Shown here in pieces: positions 1 through 5,826 of a DNA stretch of 6,812 nucleotides. The notes beneath the pieces were generated by a model. That model searched no databases. It worked only from the letters and a program-made list of their open reading frames with translations, and was not told the DNA's origin. This DNA is from Caldisphaera sp046536515 (lineage in GTDB: Archaea > Thermoproteota > Thermoprotei_A > Sulfolobales > Acidilobaceae), in the NCBI RefSeq assembly GCF_046536515.1, contig NZ_JAWDMQ010000066.1, forward strand, positions 1 through 6,812. Reading direction: 5' to 3'. A program made the translations under genes and the position numbers. Every line of letters starts with the position of its first letter. Position 1 is the first letter of the stretch.

Positions 1-705
1 GAGAATAAAGAAAATGCACCATGGATACTGTATATTCATGGAGGTCCTAAAACGTTTTATGGCTATTCTTTTAATTTTGTATTTCATTATCTTGCATCTC
101 AAGGATATAATGTTATCTATGGTAATCCTCATGGTAGTGATTCTTATACTGAGGAGTTTGCTGACATTAGAGGTAAGTATGGAACAATAGATTTTTCTGA
201 TTTAATGCGCATAGTTGATGATGCCTTGAAGGAAAATAAATCCTTAGATCCAAATAAAGGTGCCGTAATGGGAGGAAGTTACGGGGGGTTTATGACTAAC
301 TGGATTATAACAAAAACGAATAGGTTTAAAGTGGCCATAACTGAAAGAAGTTGTAGCAATTGGTTTAGCTTTTATGGGTCTAGCGATATAGGATGGCACT
401 TTGCATCAGACCAATTAGAAATTAAGAATCCATGGACAGATTTTGATAAAATAAAAGAAAAAAGCCCTTTATTTTATTCAGATAAGATAGAAACACCATT
501 ACTTATAATGCATGCTTTAGAAGATTATAGATGCCCATATGAGCAAGCATTGCAATTATTCATAGCCTTAAAAGAGTTAGGAATAGAAACAAAAATAGCT
601 CTATTTCCTGGAGAGAATCATGATCTTACAAGAAGTGGTAAACCAAAAACAAGGATAAAATATATGGAAATTATGGCCGAATGGCTTAAAAATCACTTAA
701 GTTAA
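1..705 (+). CDS. S9-family serine peptidase (acylaminoacyl-peptidase-like), C-terminal part; 5' end outside window
   Basis: The frame is open from base 1, so the first Met at 205 is internal; 234 residues are visible. They form the alpha/beta-hydrolase catalytic domain of a prolyl-oligopeptidase-family enzyme. Residues 13-17 read HGGPK (oxyanion-region motif), followed by a YGNPHGSDSY stretch typical of the S9C group. The nucleophile elbow GGSYGG places Ser93, the DYRCP motif places Asp175, and the PGENHD motif places His207, so the triad is complete. Family members are usually near 600 residues, with an N-terminal beta-propeller gating access; that part lies upstream of the window. Expected role: cytosolic hydrolysis of short or N-acylated peptides in peptide turnover. 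The stop is TAA at 703-705. The next gene seems to have its own promoter, so no operon is implied. The family is confident; exact substrate preference is not readable. Confidence 0.93.
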   Translation, partial: ENKENAPWILYIHGGPKTFYGYSFNFVFHYLASQGYNVIYGNPHGSDSYTEEFADIRGKYGTIDFSDLMRIVDDALKENKSLDPNKGAVMGGSYGGFMTNWIITKTNRFKVAITERSCSNWFSFYGSSDIGWHFASDQLEIKNPWTDFDKIKEKSPLFYSDKIETPLLIMHALEDYRCPYEQALQLFIALKELGIETKIALFPGENHDLTRSGKPKTRIKYMEIMAEWLKNHLS

Positions 706-709
706 TAAA

Positions 710-719
710 CTTTTATTAG
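710..719 (+). promoter_or_regulatory. Putative TATA box for the ferritin-VIT1 gene
   Basis: The AT-rich stretch CTTTTATTAG is centred about 26 bases before the ATG at 741, the spacing expected between an archaeal TATA box and the transcription start. This predicts a leaderless mRNA starting at or next to that ATG. It starts only five bases after the stop of the preceding peptidase gene. Confidence 0.45.
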
Positions 720-740
720 TTATATCTATTGGTGCTACAA

Positions 741-1634
741 ATGTTAACAGAAGAGGATTTAAAAAAAGCAGAAAAATATTGTAAGGATGAAATAAATACA
801 TTCTTATTGTATAAAACATTATCAAATTATAGTAAAGATAATAAAATTAAAGAAGACTTAAATAAATTATCAGAACAAGAATTAGAGCATTATAATTTTT
901 GGAAAAGTTTAACAGGTCATGAATGTAAAGCCGATATAAAGCCGGGTTTATTATTTAGGATCTTATATAGGCTTTTTGGTCCTGTCTTTACTTTACAAGT
1001 TTTAGAGAATAATGAATCTGCTACAATAGATGAATACAGACAATTTTTAGATAAACTAGAAGATGATAGACAAAAGTCCACATTAAAGAAAATTATTCAA
1101 GATGAAGAAGCTCATGAAAGGCAAATTATAGGAGACATAAAAGATATAAGAGTAAAATATTTGAGTTATGTTGCTTTAGGACTTGCTGATGCAATAGTCG
1201 AAGTCTCTGGTGTGCATGCAGGATTCTTGGGCGCAACAGATAAAACCATAATAGCTGGAGTCGCAGGTTTGGTAGTAGGCTTCTCTGCAGCTTTATCAAT
1301 GGCAGGGGCTGCGTATTTGCAAGCTAAGCAAGAAAAATCTATAAGAGCATCAGCAGGTGCAACTGTTACCGGGCTTAGTTATTTATTAACAGTTGTAATA
1401 TTAGCTTTACCATATTTGCTACTCAGAAACATATTAGAAGCATTTGTTATTTCCCTATTTTTTGCAACTTCAATGATAAGTGGATTCACTTATTATACTT
1501 CAATAATACATACTCAAAGATTTTCAAAAGAGATAATAGAGAGCTTATTGATGCTATTCTTAACTGCTATAGCTGGATTTTTCTTTGGTGACTTGATTGG
1601 AAAAATATTCGGAATAAAAGCATTAATTGGATAA
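741..1634 (+). CDS. Ferritin-like/VIT1 fusion membrane protein (MbfA-like iron or manganese transporter)
   Basis: This 297-residue protein has two parts. Residues 1 to about 135 form a four-helix ferritin-like (rubrerythrin-type) domain with candidate di-iron ligands Glu17, Glu47-x-x-His50, Glu89/Glu92 and Glu122-x-x-His125. Residues 141 to about 292 form a VIT1/CCC1-type domain with about five hydrophobic helices (roughly 141-164, 170-194, 209-229, 232-254, 266-292); the first carries the family-like GLADAIVEVSG motif, and the end of the second carries SMAGAAYLQAKQE. Known fusions of this architecture (MbfA in alphaproteobacteria) are membrane-bound ferritins that export iron; yeast CCC1 and plant VIT1 move Fe/Mn into vacuoles. 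The inferred role is Fe(II)/Mn efflux or detoxification at the cytoplasmic membrane, with the ferritin domain in the cytosol. In-frame TTG (729) and GTG (732) lie upstream, but ATG 741 fits the TATA spacing and begins the helical domain directly. No signal peptide is evident. Metal specificity is inference. Confidence 0.88.
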   Translation: MLTEEDLKKAEKYCKDEINTFLLYKTLSNYSKDNKIKEDLNKLSEQELEHYNFWKSLTGHECKADIKPGLLFRILYRLFGPVFTLQVLENNESATIDEYRQFLDKLEDDRQKSTLKKIIQDEEAHERQIIGDIKDIRVKYLSYVALGLADAIVEVSGVHAGFLGATDKTIIAGVAGLVVGFSAALSMAGAAYLQAKQEKSIRASAGATVTGLSYLLTVVILALPYLLLRNILEAFVISLFFATSMISGFTYYTSIIHTQRFSKEIIESLLMLFLTAIAGFFFGDLIGKIFGIKALIG

Positions 1635-1642
1635 TAAAGGAT

Positions 1643-1653
1643 CTTTTATTTTT
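1643..1653 (+). terminator. T-rich stretch, likely transcription terminator
   Basis: CTTTTATTTTT begins nine bases after the stop codon of the ferritin-VIT1 gene. Archaeal RNA polymerase terminates at T-rich non-template stretches without needing a hairpin, so this is a plausible 3' end. Confidence 0.45.
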
Positions 1654-1724
1654 ACATAACCTTAAAAAAATTTTACCATAAAGGTATATCAATGAAAAAA
1701 AGAATTCATTTGCAATAATGATCT

Positions 1725-1869
1725 GACCTACTCCCGCCCTGAAGGGCGAGTTTCCTGAGGTCTAGAGGGTTACACCCCTTTTACGGGTGCTACTCTATTA
1801 TCCCCGACAAGATATTGCGGGAGAAATCGGCTCTTGCTTATCATTTTCTAAGAGTTGATAGACCTGGAT
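1725..1869 (-). ncRNA. Candidate orphan omegaRNA/reRNA-like scaffold
   Basis: In 5'-to-3' order on the minus strand there are several nested stems, given here in plus coordinates. CCCG/CGGG pairs 1818-1821 with 1803-1806. TAGAG/CTCTA pairs 1793-1797 with 1763-1767 and encloses CACCC/GGGTG (1785-1789 with 1773-1777). GACCT/AGGTC pairs 1758-1762 with 1725-1729 and encloses the terminal GC-rich hairpin. This layout resembles the RNA made from the 3' end of tnpB and the right end of IS605 elements, which guides TnpB nucleases. A TATA-like minus-strand motif at about 1895-1902 would place a 5' end near 1872, making transcription of a stand-alone RNA possible. Any guide would lie just beyond the right end, around 1705-1723. 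Expression and function are unproven, and no TnpB partner is in the window. Confidence 0.35.
1798..1869 (-). pseudogene. Possible C-terminal tail of a lost TnpB
   Basis: One minus-strand frame stays open for 24 codons between an in-frame TGA (1870-1872) and TAA (1798-1800) and ends KQEPISPAISCRG. Tails containing KQE shortly before the stop, with the right-end hairpin some 50-70 bases further on, are common in archaeal TnpB. The catalytic and zinc-finger regions are absent, so if this is TnpB it is only the non-conserved end. The stretch is too short to be sure; chance openness is quite possible. Confidence 0.22.
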
Positions 1870-1904
1870 TCATTTTTTATTATTTTCAGAAAAAATATTT
1901 AAGT

Positions 1905-1929
1905 TTTTACCCCCTCCTAAAGGGTAAGG
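1905..1929. repeat. Small inverted repeat/hairpin in the intergenic gap
   Basis: TTACCC (1907-1912) pairs with GGGTAA (1922-1927) around a nine-base loop; two G-T wobbles could extend the stem outward. It lies about 35 bases beyond the IS605-type relic on the side where the element's left end would be, so it could be a left-end hairpin of a miniature element, or an unrelated hairpin. Outside the relic and this hairpin, I see nothing coding between 1635 and 2048; the rest is AT-rich spacer and the promoter of the next gene. Confidence 0.35.
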
Positions 1930-2012
1930 TTTGCTGTTCATTTTATCAACTATTTTAATTTCGTACTTTAATTATGTTTATTTAATATTCATTAGAATTT
2001 TTGGACTAAGAG

Positions 2013-2018
2013 TATATC
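2013..2018 (+). promoter_or_regulatory. Putative TATA box for the coiled-coil protein gene
   Basis: TATATC is centred about 33 bases before the ATG at 2049, predicting a transcript that starts a few bases upstream of it. No Shine-Dalgarno motif precedes the ATG, consistent with a leaderless or very short-leader mRNA. Confidence 0.4.
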
Positions 2019-2048
2019 AGATTATTAACTTTGTATTTCAATAATTAA

Positions 2049-2753
2049 ATGGTGAAGCGTTTGGAAATAAATTCAAAGAAAAACGTTGTTATAAAATTAG
2101 AAATTCCTGAAGAAGATTATAAAATACTATCAAAAATTGCTAAATCCAAGGGCTATTCTTTGCCGAACGACTATTTGAGAGAGTTAATTATTTCATCAGT
2201 TGAAAAGGGAAATGTAGAGCAGTCTCAATTAAATAAGGAATTGATAGAGACTATATCGAAAAGGATTGAAAGAGTTATGCAGGATTTATTAAATCCTTTT
2301 ACTCAAAAAATAGATGATTTATCATCAAGAATAGCAGATTTAGTTGAAAGCATAGAAGAAACTAAGATAGAGAAATCACAGCAACCATTACAAAAAGAAG
2401 AGCCAAAGTCCAAAAAGAAAACAGCTATTGAGATATTAAAGGAACAAGGAGTTATTTTTTCAGACGATGTACAATGGTTAAGGTATCCTGATGCATACTT
2501 TAAGAAACTTGAGAGCAGCGGGGCAATAGTCATTTATTTGGATAATGAGAGAGTTGCTTTAGATAAAGATTTTTGGGATAGATTTAGATCTAAGTTGGCT
2601 ACTATAGCTATAAAAGATCCTAAAGAGGTTGAAGACCTTTTAGCATCAGATTTCGGTGAAAATGGAAGCAAATTGTTTAATAAATTAGTTAAGAAAGGAT
2701 TAGTTTTTTACGATGAAGATATGAAATCTTGGAATTTAAGTATTAATCAATAA
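2049..2753 (+). CDS. Uncharacterised RHH-like/coiled-coil protein
   Basis: I do not recognise a named family for this 234-residue protein. Residues about 12-53 (VVIKLEIPEEDYKILSKIAK, then a second helix with DYLRELI) have the strand-helix-helix pattern of ribbon-helix-helix DNA-binding proteins. Residues about 60-107 are a heptad-rich, charged helix that probably forms a coiled coil. Residues 108-124 are a Lys/Glu/Gln-rich linker. Residues 125-232 look globular, with alternating helices and short strands that could be one or two winged-helix-like units (ILKEQGVIFSDDVQWLR; LFNKLVKKGLVFYDEDMKSW). No signal peptide, membrane segment or cysteine is present. The layout suggests a dimeric or oligomeric nucleic-acid-binding or scaffold protein, but this is inference. 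The gene seems monocistronic: a large gap lies upstream and the next gene has its own TATA-like box. ATG 2049 is the first start in frame and begins the predicted domain naturally. Confidence 0.85.
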   Translation: MVKRLEINSKKNVVIKLEIPEEDYKILSKIAKSKGYSLPNDYLRELIISSVEKGNVEQSQLNKELIETISKRIERVMQDLLNPFTQKIDDLSSRIADLVESIEETKIEKSQQPLQKEEPKSKKKTAIEILKEQGVIFSDDVQWLRYPDAYFKKLESSGAIVIYLDNERVALDKDFWDRFRSKLATIAIKDPKEVEDLLASDFGENGSKLFNKLVKKGLVFYDEDMKSWNLSINQ

Positions 2754-2792
2754 TTATTTATATGAAATGCCTATTAAGATAAACTTAAAAAT

Positions 2793-2799
2793 TTTATAA
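2793..2799 (+). promoter_or_regulatory. Putative TATA box for the LutA/LutB-like operon
   Basis: TTTATAA within AATTTTATAATTT is centred about 27 bases before the TTG at 2824. This predicts a transcript starting essentially at that codon and so supports the TTG as a leaderless start. An ATG at 2811 lies between but is out of frame and reaches a stop within eight codons. Confidence 0.5.
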
Positions 2800-2823
2800 T
2801 TTAAGTATAAATGGGCAATAGAA

Positions 2824-3756
2824 TTGAGAGTTAGAGAACTCATAGATTTTATGGGAGAATTAACTTTAAAAACGGGATATCCGGTTCCTGTTCCAGAAGA
2901 CTTTTCATATAAATGGGCACTAAAATTTAATTTTAGTAGAAAAGGTAAGGTCATTCTTTACACAGGCGCATTGTATCAGCTAATTCCTTATATCGAATCT
3001 CTGTCATTATATTTGATGGCTATGGAAAAAAGCGATGAAGGAGGATATATTGCTTTAAAGTTGGCAAGAAACATTCCTAGAGAAATAATAAATAAAATAG
3101 TACAACCCGATAAAAAACTGATTTCATGGTCATATAATGTCTTAACCTCTATTTCTAACCTTTTAATGAAAAGTGGAATAGATTTTGCATACCTTTATGA
3201 AAACGATATATATAGTGGAGTACTGCTTTATGATATGGGGGATGAAAATAGGTTCAAACTACATGCAAATAAAGTTTTTAAATTAATAAAACAATCAAAT
3301 GCAGAAAAAATAATAACTGTAGATCCCCATACTACAAATATATTGAAAAATGTTTATCCCAAATATATTGATGGCTTTGATATAGAGGTAAATAGTTATT
3401 TAGAATTAATAGATGTTAATGGAGAGAATAAAGTAAATGGTTATCCTGTTGTGATACACGATTCTTGTATCTATGCCAGGGGGTTATCTTTAATTGATCC
3501 TCCAAGAAAGCTATTATCAAAGAAAGGTTATGATATTAAAGAAGCAAGAAGAAGTAAAAAAATAACCTACTGTTGTGGAGGTCCAATAGAATCTATTTTT
3601 CCTTCTCTAAGTCATGAGATAGCAAAAAATAGAGTGGAAGAGTTGAGTAATATTTCAAGTAATATTGTTACAATGTGTCCTATATGTTATATAAATCTAA
3701 ACAAAATTGCCAGTAATTATAAAGCTAAAGTTTATGATATATCAGAGATGTTATGA
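2824..3756 (+). CDS. CCG-domain Fe-S oxidoreductase subunit, LutA/GlpC/HdrB-like, first CCG half degenerate
   Basis: This 310-residue protein belongs to the cysteine-rich CCG-domain family (LutA, GlpC, GlcF C-terminus, HdrB), which normally carries two CCG motifs binding a non-cubane or [4Fe-4S] cluster. The second motif is intact: Cys215 in HDSC, Cys250-Cys251-Gly, and Cys285-x-x-Cys288 in MCPIC. In the first half the fold signature remains but every cysteine is replaced: YTGALYQ has Ala49, YSGVLLYDMG has Tyr130-Ser131 where CCG is expected, and DPHTTNILKNVYP has Asp and Thr where CPHC is usual. It is followed after 10 bases by the LutB-like gene, which points to a two-subunit redox complex, probably passing electrons from a 2-hydroxyacid dehydrogenase. 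The start is TTG 2824, supported by the TATA spacing; ATG 2851 would remove nine residues. The protein is cytosolic or membrane-peripheral. The exact substrate is unknown. Confidence 0.85.
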   Translation: MRVRELIDFMGELTLKTGYPVPVPEDFSYKWALKFNFSRKGKVILYTGALYQLIPYIESLSLYLMAMEKSDEGGYIALKLARNIPREIINKIVQPDKKLISWSYNVLTSISNLLMKSGIDFAYLYENDIYSGVLLYDMGDENRFKLHANKVFKLIKQSNAEKIITVDPHTTNILKNVYPKYIDGFDIEVNSYLELIDVNGENKVNGYPVVIHDSCIYARGLSLIDPPRKLLSKKGYDIKEARRSKKITYCCGGPIESIFPSLSHEIAKNRVEELSNISSNIVTMCPICYINLNKIASNYKAKVYDISEML

Positions 3757-3760
3757 GGTG
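3755..3760 (+). promoter_or_regulatory. Shine-Dalgarno motif that fixes the TTG start of the LutB-like gene
   Basis: GAGGTG overlaps the TGA stop of the upstream CCG-domain gene and lies six bases before TTG 3767. The ATG at 3763 is in another frame that stops after five codons. An internal operon gene with a strong Shine-Dalgarno motif is the usual crenarchaeal arrangement and implies translational linkage of the two genes. Confidence 0.8.
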
Positions 3761-3766
3761 TTATGA

Positions 3767-4960
3767 TTGGATTATCTTGAAAAGATTATAGTAGATATTT
3801 CAGAAACTTTAAAAAATAAAGATTTTAAGGAGGCCTTAGAAAGCAGTGTACCTATGTCAGAAAAAAGAGTTTTGGATTTTTTAAATGCTCATAGTGAAAT
3901 TCCAAAGCTTGCTAAAGAAGTTGAAGAAATAAAAAATAAAGTATTATCTAATATTGATTATTATATTGATAGAGTTATGGAATCATTGAAGTTTATAAAT
4001 GGTAATCCTCATTATGCAGAAACAAAGGATGATGCCTTAGATGTATTGGATAAAATTATAGGAGAGAAAAAGAAAATAATACTATCTAAAAGTATGGTCG
4101 CAGAAGAGGTAGGCGTTAGGGAGCATTTAGAAGAAATTGGTAAAGAAGTTTGGGAAACTGATTTAGGGCAATTATTAATTCAGTTAGAGAAAGGTAAGCC
4201 AATGCATGCCATTGCACCAGCAATTCATATGACTGTTAATGATGTGATAAAATTAGTTAAAAGCAAGTTAAATATTGAGTTGAAGGGGGATGAAAATCCT
4301 CAGCAAATAGTAGCTAAAATTAGACCTTTTTTAAGAGAGAAATTTATAAATGCAGATGTAGGAATAAGTGGTGCTAATGCTATATCAGCCGATTCTGGAT
4401 CCATTTTTTTAATAGAGAACGAAGGAAACATAAGGCTTGTAACAACTTTACCTCCACTGCATGTTGCTATAGCAGGCATTGAAAAAATCGTTCCTACATT
4501 ATTGGATGCATTTAAAGTTGTTTTGGTTCAATCTTCTTATGCAGGATTATATCCTCCTACGTATGTAAGCATGATATCAGGTCCAAGCTCTACAGGTGAT
4601 ATAGGTCATAGAAGGGTTTACGGGGCTCATGGTCCTCCTGAAATGCATTTAATTCTTTTGAATAATGGAAGAAAACAGGCCATTAGAAATGATGTTTTAA
4701 GAGATCAGCTAAGGTGTATTAGATGTGGTAATTGCCAAATATTTTGTCCAGTGTGGGATATAACAGCTAACAAATGGGGAGGCAAAGTTTATGGAGGTCC
4801 TATGGGAGTGGGATGGACAGCAATAACTGAAGGTATAGAAAAAGGTGCGGAGCTATCACAACTCTGCTTAGGTTGTATGAGATGTGATACTGCTTGCCCA
4901 GTAGATATACCTTTGTCAAGTTTAATACATAAGTTGAAAATGTCTTATTTCTATATCTAA
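3767..4960 (+). CDS. LutB-like LUD-domain protein with two [4Fe-4S] clusters
   Basis: This 397-residue protein resembles LutB (YkgF family), part of the LutABC L-lactate oxidation system. The LUD domain spans about residues 60-300, with family motifs SKSMVAEEVGV (107-117), ETDLGQLLIQL (130-140), HAIAPAIHMT (147-156), ISADSGSIFL (206-215) and SGPSSTGDI (271-279) leading to VYGAHGP. A ferredoxin-like module follows: Cys317-x2-Cys320-x2-Cys323-x3-Cys327-Pro and Cys367-x2-Cys370-x2-Cys373-x3-Cys377-Pro, enough for two [4Fe-4S] clusters. It is shorter than typical LutB (about 470) because the C-terminal extension after the second cluster is missing; the reading frame simply ends, with no sign of a frameshift. 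The gene is co-transcribed with the CCG-domain partner. No LutC and no flavin dehydrogenase are in the window, so the substrate (lactate, glycolate or another) is inferred only. The convergent proC ends 13 bases away. Confidence 0.9.
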   Translation: MDYLEKIIVDISETLKNKDFKEALESSVPMSEKRVLDFLNAHSEIPKLAKEVEEIKNKVLSNIDYYIDRVMESLKFINGNPHYAETKDDALDVLDKIIGEKKKIILSKSMVAEEVGVREHLEEIGKEVWETDLGQLLIQLEKGKPMHAIAPAIHMTVNDVIKLVKSKLNIELKGDENPQQIVAKIRPFLREKFINADVGISGANAISADSGSIFLIENEGNIRLVTTLPPLHVAIAGIEKIVPTLLDAFKVVLVQSSYAGLYPPTYVSMISGPSSTGDIGHRRVYGAHGPPEMHLILLNNGRKQAIRNDVLRDQLRCIRCGNCQIFCPVWDITANKWGGKVYGGPMGVGWTAITEGIEKGAELSQLCLGCMRCDTACPVDIPLSSLIHKLKMSYFYI

Positions 4961-4973
4961 ATAATATATTAAA

Positions 4974-5783
4974 TTAAGTATTAAAAAGGTGGTTTTCTAT
5001 TTCATCAGCCTTCTTTTGAGCTTCCAACACAGCCTCCATTATTGATCTTTTAAGTCCGTTTCCCTGCAATACCATAATCCCTCTTATTGTAGTTCCGGCT
5101 GGAGTTATTACTAAATCTCTTATGTAATGGGGGGACCATCCTTTTTCAAGCAAAGTTTTTGCTGTTCCTTGCATTGTATATAAAACTGCTTTATATGCTA
5201 GGTCTCTAGGCAAACCTGAAGCAATTCCTCCTAAAGCTAAGGCATCTATTATCTCAGCTAAAAATGCTGGAGCGCTTCCGCTTAAAGCTGTTAGAGCATT
5301 CATGTATTTTTCATCTACCCATTCATAATAACCTATTGAAGAAAATATTTCTTCGACCAGTTTCTTTGATTCTATATCTAAATTAGAATTTGTCGATAAA
5401 ACTGTAAAGCTTGATGAGGTTTCAGAATTTATATTTGGCATAGCTCTAACTATCTTTGCTCCCATTAGCTTTCTTGACAACCATTTAATAGGTGCCGCAG
5501 CGACAACTGATATTATCAGCTTCCCTTTTACAAATGGGGAAATCTCGTCTGCCAAATTTATAAGTTGGGAAGGTTTTATAGCTAAAATAATAACATCAGA
5601 ATTCTTAATAGCATATATATTATCTTTTGTTGCTTCTATTCCCATATTTTTAATCTTGTTTAATGATTCATCGCTTCTTACTGTAGCTATTATTTTCCAA
5701 TCTTTTCCAGATCCTACTAAAGACCTTATAATTGACGACCCTATAACGCCTGCACCTAAAACAGCTAAAGACCTATCAACCAA
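4974..5783 (-). CDS. proC: Pyrroline-5-carboxylate reductase
   Basis: This 269-residue protein matches the normal length of P5C reductase, which converts 1-pyrroline-5-carboxylate to L-proline with NAD(P)H, the last step of proline synthesis, in the cytosol. The N-terminal Rossmann fold begins with LGAGVIGSSI (Gly10, Gly12, Gly15); IILAIKPSQL and the RAMPNIN motif (the family's MPN signature) follow. The C-terminal dimerisation and active-site region has ALSGSAPAFLAEIIDALALGG, the RDLVITPAGTTIRG signature near residues 222-236, and a final helical segment. The start is a TTG at 5783; no ATG or GTG is available before the glycine motif, and a TATA-like box supports a short leader. The gene follows the GPN GTPase by 43 bases on the same strand, so partial co-transcription is possible. 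The function is confident; the cofactor preference cannot be read with certainty. Confidence 0.95.
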   Translation of the reverse strand: MVDRSLAVLGAGVIGSSIIRSLVGSGKDWKIIATVRSDESLNKIKNMGIEATKDNIYAIKNSDVIILAIKPSQLINLADEISPFVKGKLIISVVAAAPIKWLSRKLMGAKIVRAMPNINSETSSSFTVLSTNSNLDIESKKLVEEIFSSIGYYEWVDEKYMNALTALSGSAPAFLAEIIDALALGGIASGLPRDLAYKAVLYTMQGTAKTLLEKGWSPHYIRDLVITPAGTTIRGIMVLQGNGLKRSIMEAVLEAQKKADEIENHLFNT

Positions 5784-5815
5784 CTTAAATTCCCACTATT
5801 TTCTAAAATCCCAAG

Positions 5816-5823
5816 CTTTTAAA
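5816..5823 (-). promoter_or_regulatory. Putative TATA box for proC
   Basis: On the minus strand TTTAAAAG lies in the 43-base gap between the GPN GTPase stop and the proC start, centred about 36 bases before the TTG. It predicts a leader of roughly ten bases. It would allow proC to be transcribed separately even if read-through from the upstream gene also occurs. Confidence 0.4.
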
Positions 5824-5826
5824 TTT

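Larger units (their letters stand above)
1724..1869 (-). mobile_element. Decayed IS200/IS605-family right end (tnpB 3' relic)
   Basis: Read on the minus strand, this stretch ends with a hairpin of arms CTCGCCC and GGGCGGG around a TTCA loop (plus-strand 1733-1750), then GAGTAGGTCA. A GCCC-TTCA-GGGC hairpin followed by GGAGTAGGTCA-like sequence is the familiar right end of archaeal IS605-type elements just 3' of tnpB. The sequence is much more GC-rich than its surroundings. No TnpA, and no TnpB zinc-finger or RuvC segment, is present in any frame, so only the end remains. ATTCATTT occurs at 1704-1711 and again at 1868-1875, bracketing the relic, but it is short and AT-rich and may be chance. 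A small palindromic MITE or an unrelated structured RNA gene are alternatives. Confidence 0.6.

Noticed and set aside
729..740. TTG 729 or GTG 732 as start of the ferritin-VIT1 gene
   Set aside because: ATG 741 fits the TATA spacing and starts the ferritin-like helix; the extra residues carry no motif.
1635..2048. CRISPR repeats or a tRNA in the large gap
   Set aside because: No regularly spaced repeats and no tRNA cloverleaf were found; the hairpins fit an IS605-type right end better.
2303..2533. Minus-strand open frame of 76 codons
   Set aside because: It lies wholly inside the coiled-coil protein gene on the other strand and its translation has no domain-like pattern.
2754..2954. Minus-strand open frame of 66 codons
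   Set aside because: It overlaps the promoter and the start of the CCG-domain gene, and shows no recognisable features.
4961..4973. A hairpin terminator between the convergent LutB-like gene and proC
   Set aside because: Only 13 AT-rich bases separate the stops and no inverted repeat is present; termination must lie within the opposing genes or rely on short T runs.
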